Assembly (NCBI RefSeq): GCF_029392015.1
Contig: NZ_CP113925.1
Coordinates: 806,001-870,000, forward strand
Reading direction: 5' to 3'
DNA from: Bifidobacterium sp. ESL0728
GTDB taxonomy: Bacteria; Actinomycetota; Actinomycetes; Actinomycetales; Bifidobacteriaceae
Length of the DNA stretch: 64,000 bases
A program made the position numbers and the translations under genes. Under the pieces are notes generated by a model. It had not been told where the DNA came from. It made no database searches and was given only the letters and a program-made list of their open reading frames with translations. This document shows positions 38,837 to 47,213 of this stretch, one piece after another. The first letter of the stretch is position 1; each line of letters starts with the position of its first letter.

Positions 38837-38946
38837 TAAATAGCTTGATGAAGTATGGGTGTTGATTAGACACGGTAAAGTAGTATTTGTTTGATTGATG
38901 CAGAAGGAATAATGTCATTTTAGACGTTATCAGGAAGGTACTTGGC

Positions 38947-40518
38947 ATGGCGACGCAGGATAGCAAGAACCAACGCGATGAGTTGCATAAGGCGATTTGG
39001 AACATTGCTGAGAAGGAGCGCAATGCTGTTGACAGTTGGGATTTCAAGGCATATATATTTTGCTTCCTGTTCTATCGCTTCATTTCTGAAGATCTTGCTG
39101 AATATATTGATAAAGGTGAGCACGAAACCGGCAACAAAACTTTTTCATACGTTGATTTAAATGATGAAGACGCTGAGATGGCTCGTGAAGATGTGACAAA
39201 GGAGAAGGGCTTCTTTGTGTTGCCTTCTCAGCTGTTCCAGAACGTTGCGAAAAATCCCGAAAAAGACGACAAGCTCAATATAACGGTTAAAAATATCTTT
39301 TCTGACATAGAGCGCTCAAGCGTAGGTACTGCTTCTGAAGACGACTTCAAGGGGTTGTTTGATGATGTTGACGTTACCAGTACTAAGTTAGGTGCCAATC
39401 TTGCTGAACGTAATGCGAGACTTGCTGGCATAATCACTGGCATTCGAGATCTTGATTTTGGAAACATTCGAGATGCTGATATTGATTTGTTTGGTGATGC
39501 ATACGAATACCTGATGAATATGTATGCTAGCAATGCCGGTAAATCTGGAGGCGAATACTTTACGCCTCAGGAAGTTGCCGAGTTGCTTGCCCGCATCGTG
39601 ATAGGACATCGAACCTATGTCAACAAAGTCTATGATCCGGCATGTGGGTCAGGTTCATTGTTGTTGCGTTTCGCAAAAATTCTTGGACAAGAAAACGTAC
39701 GTCAGGGTTTCTTCGGACAAGAAAAGAACCCAACTACATACAATCTTGCCCGAATCAATATGTTCCTTCACCATATTAATTTTGATCGTTTCGATATTGC
39801 GCAAGGAGATACACTCATCAATCCTAAACACTGGGATGACCAGCCATTCGATGCTATTGTTTCCAATCCGCCGTATTCGACGCATTGGAAAGGTGATAGT
39901 GACCCGACACTTATTAATGATCCACGATTCTCTCCTGCCGGAGTATTGGCGCCAAAAGGTTATGCAGATTTGGCTTTTACTATGCATATGTTTTCGTGGT
40001 TGTCTACAGATGGAACCGCAGCGATTGTTGAGTTTCCCGGCGTCCTTTATCGAGGTGGAGCAGAAGAAAAGATTAGAGAATATCTGGTTCATGGAAATTA
40101 TGTCAGTGCAGTTATCCAGTTGCCGGCTAACCTTTTCTTCGGAGTTACTATCGCGACTTGCATTCTGGTGCTAAGCAAATCAAAATCTGATGACAAAGTA
40201 TTGTTCGTGGACGCTTCAGAGCAATTCGGACATGTCGGCAACAAAAACAAACTTATGCCGGAAAACATCGATAAGATTGCTTCCACTGTGGTCGAACGTA
40301 CTGAAGAACAGTACTTTTCGAAATTAGTTAGTATCGATGAAATCGGTAACAGTGTGAACCATTACAATCTTTCTGTTGGTATCTGGGTGGAGAAAAAGGA
40401 TACAACAGAGAAAGTCGATATTGTTGAGCTAAATCAGAAAATTAAAAAAATTGTGAAACGTGAGAATGAATTGCGCAAGCAGATTGACGGAATCGTTGCT
40501 GGTCTGAAGGAGGAATAA
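38947..40518 (+). CDS. hsdM: Type I restriction-modification methyltransferase subunit HsdM
   Basis: N6-adenine methyltransferase of the M2S core. 523 residues, close to the type IC EcoR124I HsdM (about 520). An N-terminal helical domain leads to SAM motif I DPACGSGSLLLRFA (about residue 230) and catalytic NPPY at residues 307-310 (VSNPPYSTHW). GGEYFTPQEVAELLARIV is the usual motif before it. The ATG has AGGAAGG upstream. Its stop overlaps the next start by one base. Confidence 0.95.
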   Translation: MATQDSKNQRDELHKAIWNIAEKERNAVDSWDFKAYIFCFLFYRFISEDLAEYIDKGEHETGNKTFSYVDLNDEDAEMAREDVTKEKGFFVLPSQLFQNVAKNPEKDDKLNITVKNIFSDIERSSVGTASEDDFKGLFDDVDVTSTKLGANLAERNARLAGIITGIRDLDFGNIRDADIDLFGDAYEYLMNMYASNAGKSGGEYFTPQEVAELLARIVIGHRTYVNKVYDPACGSGSLLLRFAKILGQENVRQGFFGQEKNPTTYNLARINMFLHHINFDRFDIAQGDTLINPKHWDDQPFDAIVSNPPYSTHWKGDSDPTLINDPRFSPAGVLAPKGYADLAFTMHMFSWLSTDGTAAIVEFPGVLYRGGAEEKIREYLVHGNYVSAVIQLPANLFFGVTIATCILVLSKSKSDDKVLFVDASEQFGHVGNKNKLMPENIDKIASTVVERTEEQYFSKLVSIDEIGNSVNHYNLSVGIWVEKKDTTEKVDIVELNQKIKKIVKRENELRKQIDGIVAGLKEE

Positions 40519-41498
40519 TGACTTTAGCTGAAAGAGCGGTTCCTTCTCCAATAGGTAAAGCGAAAACCAAAAGACAGCACTATGTTCCAAGATTTTTCTT
40601 ATCAGGCTTCACACGCGAAAAAGATGGAAAGTTTGATGTTCTACGGAGAACAGCTTCTGGAGTAACTCGTTTATACAGTCAAAGGGTTGAGAATGTGGCT
40701 GTGGAACGAAATTTATATGAGGTAAAAGTTCCGGAAGCGGAAAATGGAATGGATAATCTGTTCCCGAACGAGGTTGAAAAGCTATTATCTCAGTTTGAAA
40801 GTTCTTTTGCTGAACGTTTTCGTATAATAGTTGAAACAATTTTAGAAGTATCAGTCCGAAAACGTTGGACAGACACAGAATTACAAGACATTTGCGAAGC
40901 AATAGCTATTTTTATTGCTGAGCTTTATGTGAGAAACCCTAAAAACGTCGGAAAGATGCTTAAAAATGCTAAGAATCTCATACCCTTTTTTGAACAGGCT
41001 CAGTTGGGAACATCCGATGCGCTCGAACAGTTATATTCAGAAACGATGGGTTCGAATTGGTCTGAAAAAATTCATTTGACGCCGAAAATGGCATCGCAGG
41101 TTTTCGGACTGTCAGAGTTAGTAGCCCCCTCAAAATCAGGTATAGAAAAGGGCAATAAGTATCCGCTAATTGAATATGCAAAGTATCTAAGAAATTGTAG
41201 CTTTCAGTTTTTAACAACGGCGGTAGATCAGCCTTTTATCGGAATATCTGAGCCGCATTTTGAGGGAGTAAATGATTTTGGGCGTTCATATGGTTTGTTA
41301 TATTTTCCTCTCAGTTCCAGATTAGCCGTTCTTCTTGTTGATGATGATAAGCATACCTTTGAGAAGAAATCTTTGAACCGTAAAGATTTGCGGCTTTTCA
41401 ACCGAGCAGCATTGAGTGGGGAAGAATGGGATTGGGCTTTTTGTTGCCGTGGTCATTATCTTGATTCGTTTATTGGAGGGAAAGGTAGCCATGAGTAA
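40518..41498 (+). CDS. DUF4238 protein embedded in the type I restriction operon
   Basis: 326 residues. The N-terminal block KRQHYVPRFFLSGFTREKDGKFDVL, followed by VENVAVERNLYEV, is the DUF4238 signature. The rest is mostly helical, with a later FLTTAVDQPFIGISEPHF...YGLLYFPLSSRLAVLL block also typical of the family. No known enzymatic activity is established; I see no Walker, HNH or HEPN motif I would trust. It is AT-rich and fully integrated: GAAGGAGG before its start, one-base overlap with hsdM, 8-base overlap with hsdS. That position suggests co-regulation with the RM enzyme and a linked role such as a guard or toxin. Confidence 0.8.
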   Translation: MTLAERAVPSPIGKAKTKRQHYVPRFFLSGFTREKDGKFDVLRRTASGVTRLYSQRVENVAVERNLYEVKVPEAENGMDNLFPNEVEKLLSQFESSFAERFRIIVETILEVSVRKRWTDTELQDICEAIAIFIAELYVRNPKNVGKMLKNAKNLIPFFEQAQLGTSDALEQLYSETMGSNWSEKIHLTPKMASQVFGLSELVAPSKSGIEKGNKYPLIEYAKYLRNCSFQFLTTAVDQPFIGISEPHFEGVNDFGRSYGLLYFPLSSRLAVLLVDDDKHTFEKKSLNRKDLRLFNRAALSGEEWDWAFCCRGHYLDSFIGGKGSHE

Positions 41499-42597
41499 CA
41501 TCGAGAAATTACTTACGCAGCTTTGTCCTGATGGAGTAACGTACCTGCCTTTAAAGGATGTTGCCGATATTAAAAACGGGAAAGACTATAAGCATCTTGG
41601 TGCTGGAAATATTTCCGTTTATGGTAGTGGCGGCAAAATGGATGTAAAAGTCGACGCAGCGGCATATGACAAGCCAACAGTACTATTGCCTCGCAAAGGA
41701 TCAATTAGCAATATCTTTTACGTTGACGAACCATTTTGGAATGTTGATACTATTTTTTATACGATTATTGATACTGCACGCATGATTCCGCGGTTTTTAT
41801 ATTATGTCATGTTGAATGAGCATATTGAGAATCTGGGTACTAGCAGTGCTGCTCGACCTTCACTTACGCAAAGTGTACTTAAAGAGATTCTTGTTCCAGT
41901 ACCACCTTTAAAGGTGCAACAGGAGATTTTACGAATCTTGGATACATTTACGGAGCTTGAGTCTGAGCTTGAGTCTGAGCTTGAGTTGCGTAAGATTCAA
42001 TTCAACTTTTATAAGGGGAAGCTATTTGCTTTTATGACGAATGCTGAATGGCTGGAATTAGGCGATTTAGTTAATATTCTTGATACTCAGCGAAAGCCAG
42101 TTACGAGAGGGGACAGAGAGTCTGGGCAAATACCTTATTATGGTGCAAATGGGATTCAAGATTATGTCAAACATTTCATATTTGACGGAACTTTTTTGCT
42201 TGTCGGAGAGGATGGATCAGTACTTACAGAAGCTGGTAAACCGGTATTAAATTGGGCAACAGGAAAAATTTGGGTGAACAATCATGCCCATATTCTTGAG
42301 CAGAGGGAAAATAAGCCAATGCTCAGATATATTATGTATGCTCTCAGTTCGATTGATATCTCTGAATTGGTGCATGGTACGCCGCCTAAACTTACTCAAA
42401 AAAGCCTAAGAACTATCCGAGTGCCGGTGCCCTCACTTGCCGAGCAACAGAGGATTATAGATATTCTTGACCGATTTAATTTGCTCACGACTTCATCCAC
42501 TGATGGACTGCCCGCCGAGATTGCTGCACGGCATCAACAGTATGAGTATTATCGAAATAAGTTACTTGATTTTCCAAGAAAGAAGACTGAGGCATGA
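41491..42597 (+). CDS. hsdS: Type I restriction-modification specificity subunit HsdS
   Basis: Recognises the bipartite DNA target for methylation and cleavage. 368 residues with two target-recognition domains (about 15-140 and 195-325), each ending in a conserved helical spacer: VPVPPLKVQQEILRILDTF and VPVPSLAEQQRIIDILDRF. The central spacer holds a 12-bp tandem repeat coding ELES (41953-41988). I chose the ATG at 41491 with TTGGAGGGAAAGG upstream; the frame is open 25 codons further but within the previous gene. The stop shares ATGA with hsdR. Confidence 0.93.
   Translation: MSNIEKLLTQLCPDGVTYLPLKDVADIKNGKDYKHLGAGNISVYGSGGKMDVKVDAAAYDKPTVLLPRKGSISNIFYVDEPFWNVDTIFYTIIDTARMIPRFLYYVMLNEHIENLGTSSAARPSLTQSVLKEILVPVPPLKVQQEILRILDTFTELESELESELELRKIQFNFYKGKLFAFMTNAEWLELGDLVNILDTQRKPVTRGDRESGQIPYYGANGIQDYVKHFIFDGTFLLVGEDGSVLTEAGKPVLNWATGKIWVNNHAHILEQRENKPMLRYIMYALSSIDISELVHGTPPKLTQKSLRTIRVPVPSLAEQQRIIDILDRFNLLTTSSTDGLPAEIAARHQQYEYYRNKLLDFPRKKTEA
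41953..41988 (+). repeat. 12-bp tandem repeat in the hsdS central spacer
   Basis: GAGCTTGAGTCT occurs at 41953-41964 and 41965-41976 identically, and at 41977-41988 with one change. The repeat is in frame and codes ELES-ELES-ELEL in the helix between the two target-recognition domains. Confidence 0.9.
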
Positions 42598-45500
42598 TCG
42601 TTGATGACCAGATAACCTCTGCATCGGAGCATTTGGACAAAACGTATTCCATCTTGTTGGAGGGGCCGGAAGAAACGGTTTGTGCTAAAGCTCCGAATAT
42701 TCCGAGTGATTCTGCCGTTTATCAGTCTGAGGCGGAGCTAGAAGCACAGCTTATCAAACAGCTATGCACACAGGGATATGAGCGAGTCTTGATCCATACC
42801 CAGGAAGAGTTGATTCTTAATTTGCGTCATCAGATTGAAAATCTTAATGGTTTTACATTTACTGATGCGGATTGGGAAACATTTTTTCAAATGAAAATTG
42901 CGAATGCTTCCGATGGCATTGTAGAAAAGACGCGTCTTATCCAGCATTCGCCGGTGATTGATTTTACGACTAGCGGCGGTACGCTTCACAACGTCATGCT
43001 TCTTGACCGTAATCATATCCATCGCAATCAGTTACAGGTGCTCAATCAATATGAAGCCAATGAAGGTACCCACAAGAACCGTTATGACGTCACCATACTT
43101 GTCAACGGTTTACCTCTTGTCCATATTGAACTCAAGCGGCGTGGCGTTGACCTGCGACAGGCATTCAATCAAATTGAACGTTATCAACGTGAGAGTTTTT
43201 GGTCGCAATCAGGTCTTTTTGAATACGTTCAACTTTTCATCATTTCCAACGGCTCTCTGACCAAGTACTATTCCAACACAACGCGTTGGCAGAAGACGCA
43301 TAATGAGCGAGGTAAAAAGACGAGTGCCTCTTATCAGTTCACCAGCTGGTGGACTGATGCAAAAAATCATAGAATTATGGACCTCGTACCTTTTACTGCC
43401 TCGTTCCTTTCTCGTGGTACGTTGCTGATGATATTGACTCATTATTGTGTGCTTGATGTCGATGACAATTTGTTGGTTATGCGTCCGTATCAGATTTGTG
43501 CCACGGAACGTATTCTTAACCGAATTCTAATTTCTGAAATCAGCAAGAAACGTCTTGGAACTAGTGCTGCAGGTGGCTATATTTGGCACACCACTGGTTC
43601 AGGCAAAACGCTTACCTCGTTCAAGACCGCTATTCTTGCTTCGCAGATGGAAGGAATCAACAAGGTACTGTTTGTCGTTGATCGTAAGGATCTCGATTAT
43701 CAGACAATGAAGGAATACAACAAATTCCAGCCTGGCGCGGTCAATGGTTCAACGAATACTGCTGCATTGACAGAGAATCTTGAATCGAATGATCCCGATA
43801 AACGCATCTGCGTTACCACTATTCAGAAGCTGGCAGTGTATCTTTCACATGCTCAGAAGGATAACCCGTTATTTGCTGAGCACGTAGTTTTTATATTCGA
43901 TGAATGCCATCGTTCACAGTTTGGTAAGATGCACAAGGCTATAACTTCAGCGTTCAAGAATTATCATCTGTTCGGTTTTACAGGAACGCCCATTTTTGCA
44001 AAGAATGCTCAAGCTAGTGGGGATCCCGAACTGAAGACGACTCAGCAAGCATTCGGTGATTGTTTGCATAAATACACTGTTGTCAACGCGATAGACGATG
44101 GCAATGTTTTACCTTTTAAAGTGGACTACGTTAAGACTTTTAGCCACAAAAACGGTCGCCCAGATGAACAAGTTGAAGGTATCGATACCAATACGGCTTG
44201 GCAAAATCCGAAGCGTATCCGACTTGTTTCTGAATATATACTCGACCACTATGTCCAGAAAACCAAGAGGGATTCGGCATATCAATACAAAGATGCCTAC
44301 CACATGGGGTTCAACTCGATTCTGGCTTGCGATTCCATCTCGTCGGCTAAGGCATACTATACCGAGATTCAATCCTTGCTTCCCAACTATCCAGAGTTAA
44401 ATCTTAAAGTGGCGACGATTTTCACTTACGCTCCAAATGGTGAAGAAGATGATGCCCAGGGCATGCTTACCGAAGAGCAAATGGACACAGCTGGTATGAA
44501 ACCGGCTGATCGAGATTTTCTTGACTCGGCCATCTCAGATTACAACAGGATGTTCAAGAGCAATTATGGTACCGATGGCAAGGGCTTTGATGGCTATTAC
44601 AAAGACGTTTCTCGGCATATGAAAAACCGTGATTTGGACTTGCTCATTGTCGTTGACATGTTCCTTACCGGATTTGATGCCAAGACACTCAACACATTGT
44701 GGGTTGATAAGAATCTCAGACTTCATGGATTGATCCAGGCGTTTAGCCGAACCAATCGTATTCTTAATTCAGTCAAGACTTTCGGGAATATCGTTTGTTT
44801 TCGTGATTTGTCTGATGAGGTTGACGAAGCACTTGGACTTTTCGGCGATCCTGATGCAGCAGGTATTGTTCTGCTTAAACCGTATGAAGATTATTTCTCG
44901 AAATATGCTGAAGCTTTGGCGCACCTGCGTGATGATTTCCCATTAGATAGTGATTTCTCCGGATTGGGGGAGAAGGCAGAGAAAGACTTCATCAAGACCT
45001 TTGGCACTTTGCTCAGGCTGCGTAATATTCTTACTTGCTTTGATCAGTTTGCTGACGGTGACCCCTTGAAAGGGCATGATCGCGAATTACAGGATTATCA
45101 GAGCCATTATTTGGATCTCGCTGATAAATACAAGCGACGTGATCAAGGCGAACGTGTCAGTATTGGCGACGATTTGGTCTTTGAAATGGAACTTGTGAAG
45201 CAGGTTGAAGTCAACATCGATTACATCCTCATGTTGGTTGAGCAGTATCACGGCGAAAACACTGAGGATAAGCAAATAGCCGACACGATTCGAAGCTCTG
45301 TAGCATCTTCTCCGGAACTTCGAGACAAGGCTGACCTTATCGACGCATTCCTTCAACTGGTCGGTTTTGGTGACAAAGACCCAATCATTCTTCTTAAATC
45401 GTTGACCAGTCAGGAACGGCATGAGGTTATTTCAGACCAATGGAAGACTTTCGTTGCTGACTCCATGGAGCGAGAACTTGACGAGATAATTGCAACTCAT

Positions 45501-45734
45501 AATCTGAAGCCAACCGAAACAAAATCCTTCATGTCCGAAGCCTTCATTTCGGGTGGAGTGACCGATGAAGGTACAGCAATCCGCCGCATCATGAAGCCAA
45601 TATCCCGTTTCGCCAAGGGCAATCCCTACGCCGAGCAGCGTCAAGACGTAGTCGATTCCTTGACCGCGTTCTATAACCGGTATAAGAGTCTTACGCCGGT
45701 TTATCCAATGTTGATTGAGGGTGCGGAGGCATGA
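42594..45734 (+). CDS. hsdR: Type I restriction enzyme endonuclease/translocase subunit HsdR
   Basis: ATP-driven DNA translocation and cleavage. 1046 residues, like EcoR124I HsdR (1038). The nuclease domain has D165 (NRYDVTILV) and E179-x-K181 (HIELKRRG). The motor has HTTGSGKTLTSFKTA (about 332), VVDRKDLDYQT, FDECHRSQFGKM, FGFTGTPIF and IQAFSRTNRI. The C-terminal part is helical, for binding the methyltransferase. It overlaps hsdS and the phosphatase gene by 4 bases at each end. All key residues are intact, so the system looks active. Confidence 0.96.
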   Translation: MIVDDQITSASEHLDKTYSILLEGPEETVCAKAPNIPSDSAVYQSEAELEAQLIKQLCTQGYERVLIHTQEELILNLRHQIENLNGFTFTDADWETFFQMKIANASDGIVEKTRLIQHSPVIDFTTSGGTLHNVMLLDRNHIHRNQLQVLNQYEANEGTHKNRYDVTILVNGLPLVHIELKRRGVDLRQAFNQIERYQRESFWSQSGLFEYVQLFIISNGSLTKYYSNTTRWQKTHNERGKKTSASYQFTSWWTDAKNHRIMDLVPFTASFLSRGTLLMILTHYCVLDVDDNLLVMRPYQICATERILNRILISEISKKRLGTSAAGGYIWHTTGSGKTLTSFKTAILASQMEGINKVLFVVDRKDLDYQTMKEYNKFQPGAVNGSTNTAALTENLESNDPDKRICVTTIQKLAVYLSHAQKDNPLFAEHVVFIFDECHRSQFGKMHKAITSAFKNYHLFGFTGTPIFAKNAQASGDPELKTTQQAFGDCLHKYTVVNAIDDGNVLPFKVDYVKTFSHKNGRPDEQVEGIDTNTAWQNPKRIRLVSEYILDHYVQKTKRDSAYQYKDAYHMGFNSILACDSISSAKAYYTEIQSLLPNYPELNLKVATIFTYAPNGEEDDAQGMLTEEQMDTAGMKPADRDFLDSAISDYNRMFKSNYGTDGKGFDGYYKDVSRHMKNRDLDLLIVVDMFLTGFDAKTLNTLWVDKNLRLHGLIQAFSRTNRILNSVKTFGNIVCFRDLSDEVDEALGLFGDPDAAGIVLLKPYEDYFSKYAEALAHLRDDFPLDSDFSGLGEKAEKDFIKTFGTLLRLRNILTCFDQFADGDPLKGHDRELQDYQSHYLDLADKYKRRDQGERVSIGDDLVFEMELVKQVEVNIDYILMLVEQYHGENTEDKQIADTIRSSVASSPELRDKADLIDAFLQLVGFGDKDPIILLKSLTSQERHEVISDQWKTFVADSMERELDEIIATHNLKPTETKSFMSEAFISGGVTDEGTAIRRIMKPISRFAKGNPYAEQRQDVVDSLTAFYNRYKSLTPVYPMLIEGAEA

Positions 45735-46201
45735 AGAAGCATTGTCAACCTTGTAATATTTCTGTTAAACAGGAAATTCCTGATGCTTATATTTTTGACA
45801 TCGATGGTACGTTGGCGCATCGTTTAGATCGCAACCCTTATGATGATTTGGCTGCTGGGGATGATGTTCCTGATATTCCGGTATTAAGAACCCTGTGTCA
45901 TTTACAGGATGCAGGTTGTTTGATTGTTTTAGTGTCAGGAAGAAAAGAACGAAGTAGATCAGTACTCGTAACCTGGCTCAAAAATTATCTTGGAGATGGT
46001 CGGACCGCCAATATTGATAAATTGTTTATGAGAGCAAACGATGATAACCGCAAGGATTCGACCATTAAAGAAGAAATCTATCTTAATAGTATAAAAGATA
46101 ATTATAATGTCTGTGCGGTATTTGATGATCGTAATCAAGTAGTGGAGATGTGGAGAAGAATAGGCCTTAAGTGTTTTCAGGTTGAGTCTGGGAATTTTTA
46201 G
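45731..46201 (+). CDS. HAD-family polynucleotide 3'-phosphatase (T4 Pnkp phosphatase-like)
   Basis: 156 residues matching the C-terminal phosphatase domain of T4 polynucleotide kinase: YIFDIDGTLAHR (catalytic DxDGT), then R-NPYD, VSGRKERSRSVLVTWL, LFMRANDDNRKDSTIKEEI and FDDRNQVVEMWRRIGLKCFQVESGNF. That family removes 3' phosphates and 2',3'-cyclic phosphates from RNA or DNA ends, allowing ligation. No kinase domain is attached. The start is the ATGA shared with hsdR, so it is the last gene of the restriction operon. Its 3' end overlaps that of the convergent receiver gene by 35 bases. Confidence 0.85.
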   Translation: MKKHCQPCNISVKQEIPDAYIFDIDGTLAHRLDRNPYDDLAAGDDVPDIPVLRTLCHLQDAGCLIVLVSGRKERSRSVLVTWLKNYLGDGRTANIDKLFMRANDDNRKDSTIKEEIYLNSIKDNYNVCAVFDDRNQVVEMWRRIGLKCFQVESGNF

Positions 46202-47213
46202 AATCTTCGATCAGTTCCATCAGTTTTGTGAAAGCAGAAGTAAAATTTTGAATATCTTTTCGAACTCTGAGATGAAAATCAGAATCTAATGGCGTGCTTT
46301 TCCCCTTAAGTATGATTGTTTTGTCTTTACTGCCAACATGACCGAGTTTGTTCCTAATCTCGCCTAACTCCCCACGATAAGCTTTATTGGCTTCTTTACC
46401 AATAGCACCGATATCTAGATTACAGTACTTCTCAAGCAAGGATGGCAACTCGCAGAAAAGAATATTTGCTTTTTGACTTGAAGAAAGTCCGTATTGTGCA
46501 TTTATGGCATTATTAAAAAATGATGTTCCAGTATTGTGCCACTTCTCAATTTCTTCTTTGTCTCGTTTCGTTTGTCTCTTTAATGCTTTTTCTACGAGAT
46601 TGTCAAGTTCTACTGCATGCTCTGGTTGAAGAAGCTGTGCGCAACTCAGAATTCCGTCATTGAATTGTTCCTCAAAAGATGACATGTTTTCCATCACCAT
46701 GCCACGTAAATTGATTATATTTTCCGATCGTTTAATGAGGTTCTGTACTACAGAATGTAGTTCATTCTGGAAAAAAGAAAATTTATCATCGCGTTTTGCA
46801 TAGTAGACTCCTCCTAGTGGCGATTTTAAAAGATCTTTTTGTTCAGACGGAACATTTCGATTTTTTTCAGAATCTATTTTTGAGAGATCTTGAGAAGAAT
46901 ACAATAAAATATTTGTGTAAATTCGGTTTTTTCTAATTTCCGAAATGAGTTCTGTACCCCAGGTACCCTGGAGCAGGTTGAAATCGATTAGAATAAGATC
47001 AATATCATTGAGCTCAGGAACGTCAGCAAAGTGAGATGTTTTTCCGCCATCTTTGCCGGCTAAAAAATCATTTAATTCCGGTTCGTGTCCGTTGCTGAAA
47101 TACGGTTTTAGCTCCATTCCTTTTGCAGCAAGCCAATTACCTAGCTCTTCGCTTTCTCCTTTAGACCAATCTTCGCTGTCATCAATCCAAAAAACTGAGA
47201 ATGTATAATTCAT
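46167..47213 (-). CDS. Receiver-like protein with C-terminal RNxxxH (HEPN-type) motif
   Basis: 348 residues. Residues 5-150 look like a response-regulator receiver: acidic pocket D11-D12 (FWIDDSED), phospho-acceptor D77 in DLILIDFNLLQGTWGTELI, switch S106/S107 in NILLYSSQD, and a later Lys in GGVYYAKRDDKF. The remaining 200 residues are helical with R287-N-K-L-G-H292 in a helix (ELGEIRNKLGHVG). This is the Rx4-6H motif with a polar residue after Arg that marks active HEPN ribonucleases. No DNA-binding output domain is present. The likely reading is a phosphorylation-controlled RNase, which is inference from motifs. It overlaps the kinase gene by 4 bases. Confidence 0.7.
   Translation of the reverse strand: MNYTFSVFWIDDSEDWSKGESEELGNWLAAKGMELKPYFSNGHEPELNDFLAGKDGGKTSHFADVPELNDIDLILIDFNLLQGTWGTELISEIRKNRIYTNILLYSSQDLSKIDSEKNRNVPSEQKDLLKSPLGGVYYAKRDDKFSFFQNELHSVVQNLIKRSENIINLRGMVMENMSSFEEQFNDGILSCAQLLQPEHAVELDNLVEKALKRQTKRDKEEIEKWHNTGTSFFNNAINAQYGLSSSQKANILFCELPSLLEKYCNLDIGAIGKEANKAYRGELGEIRNKLGHVGSKDKTIILKGKSTPLDSDFHLRVRKDIQNFTSAFTKLMELIEDSKNSQTQPENT

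Noticed and set aside
40518-41498. PrrC anticodon nuclease
   Set aside because: The position is similar, but there is no PrrC ATPase P-loop or anticodon-nuclease motif; the sequence matches DUF4238 instead.
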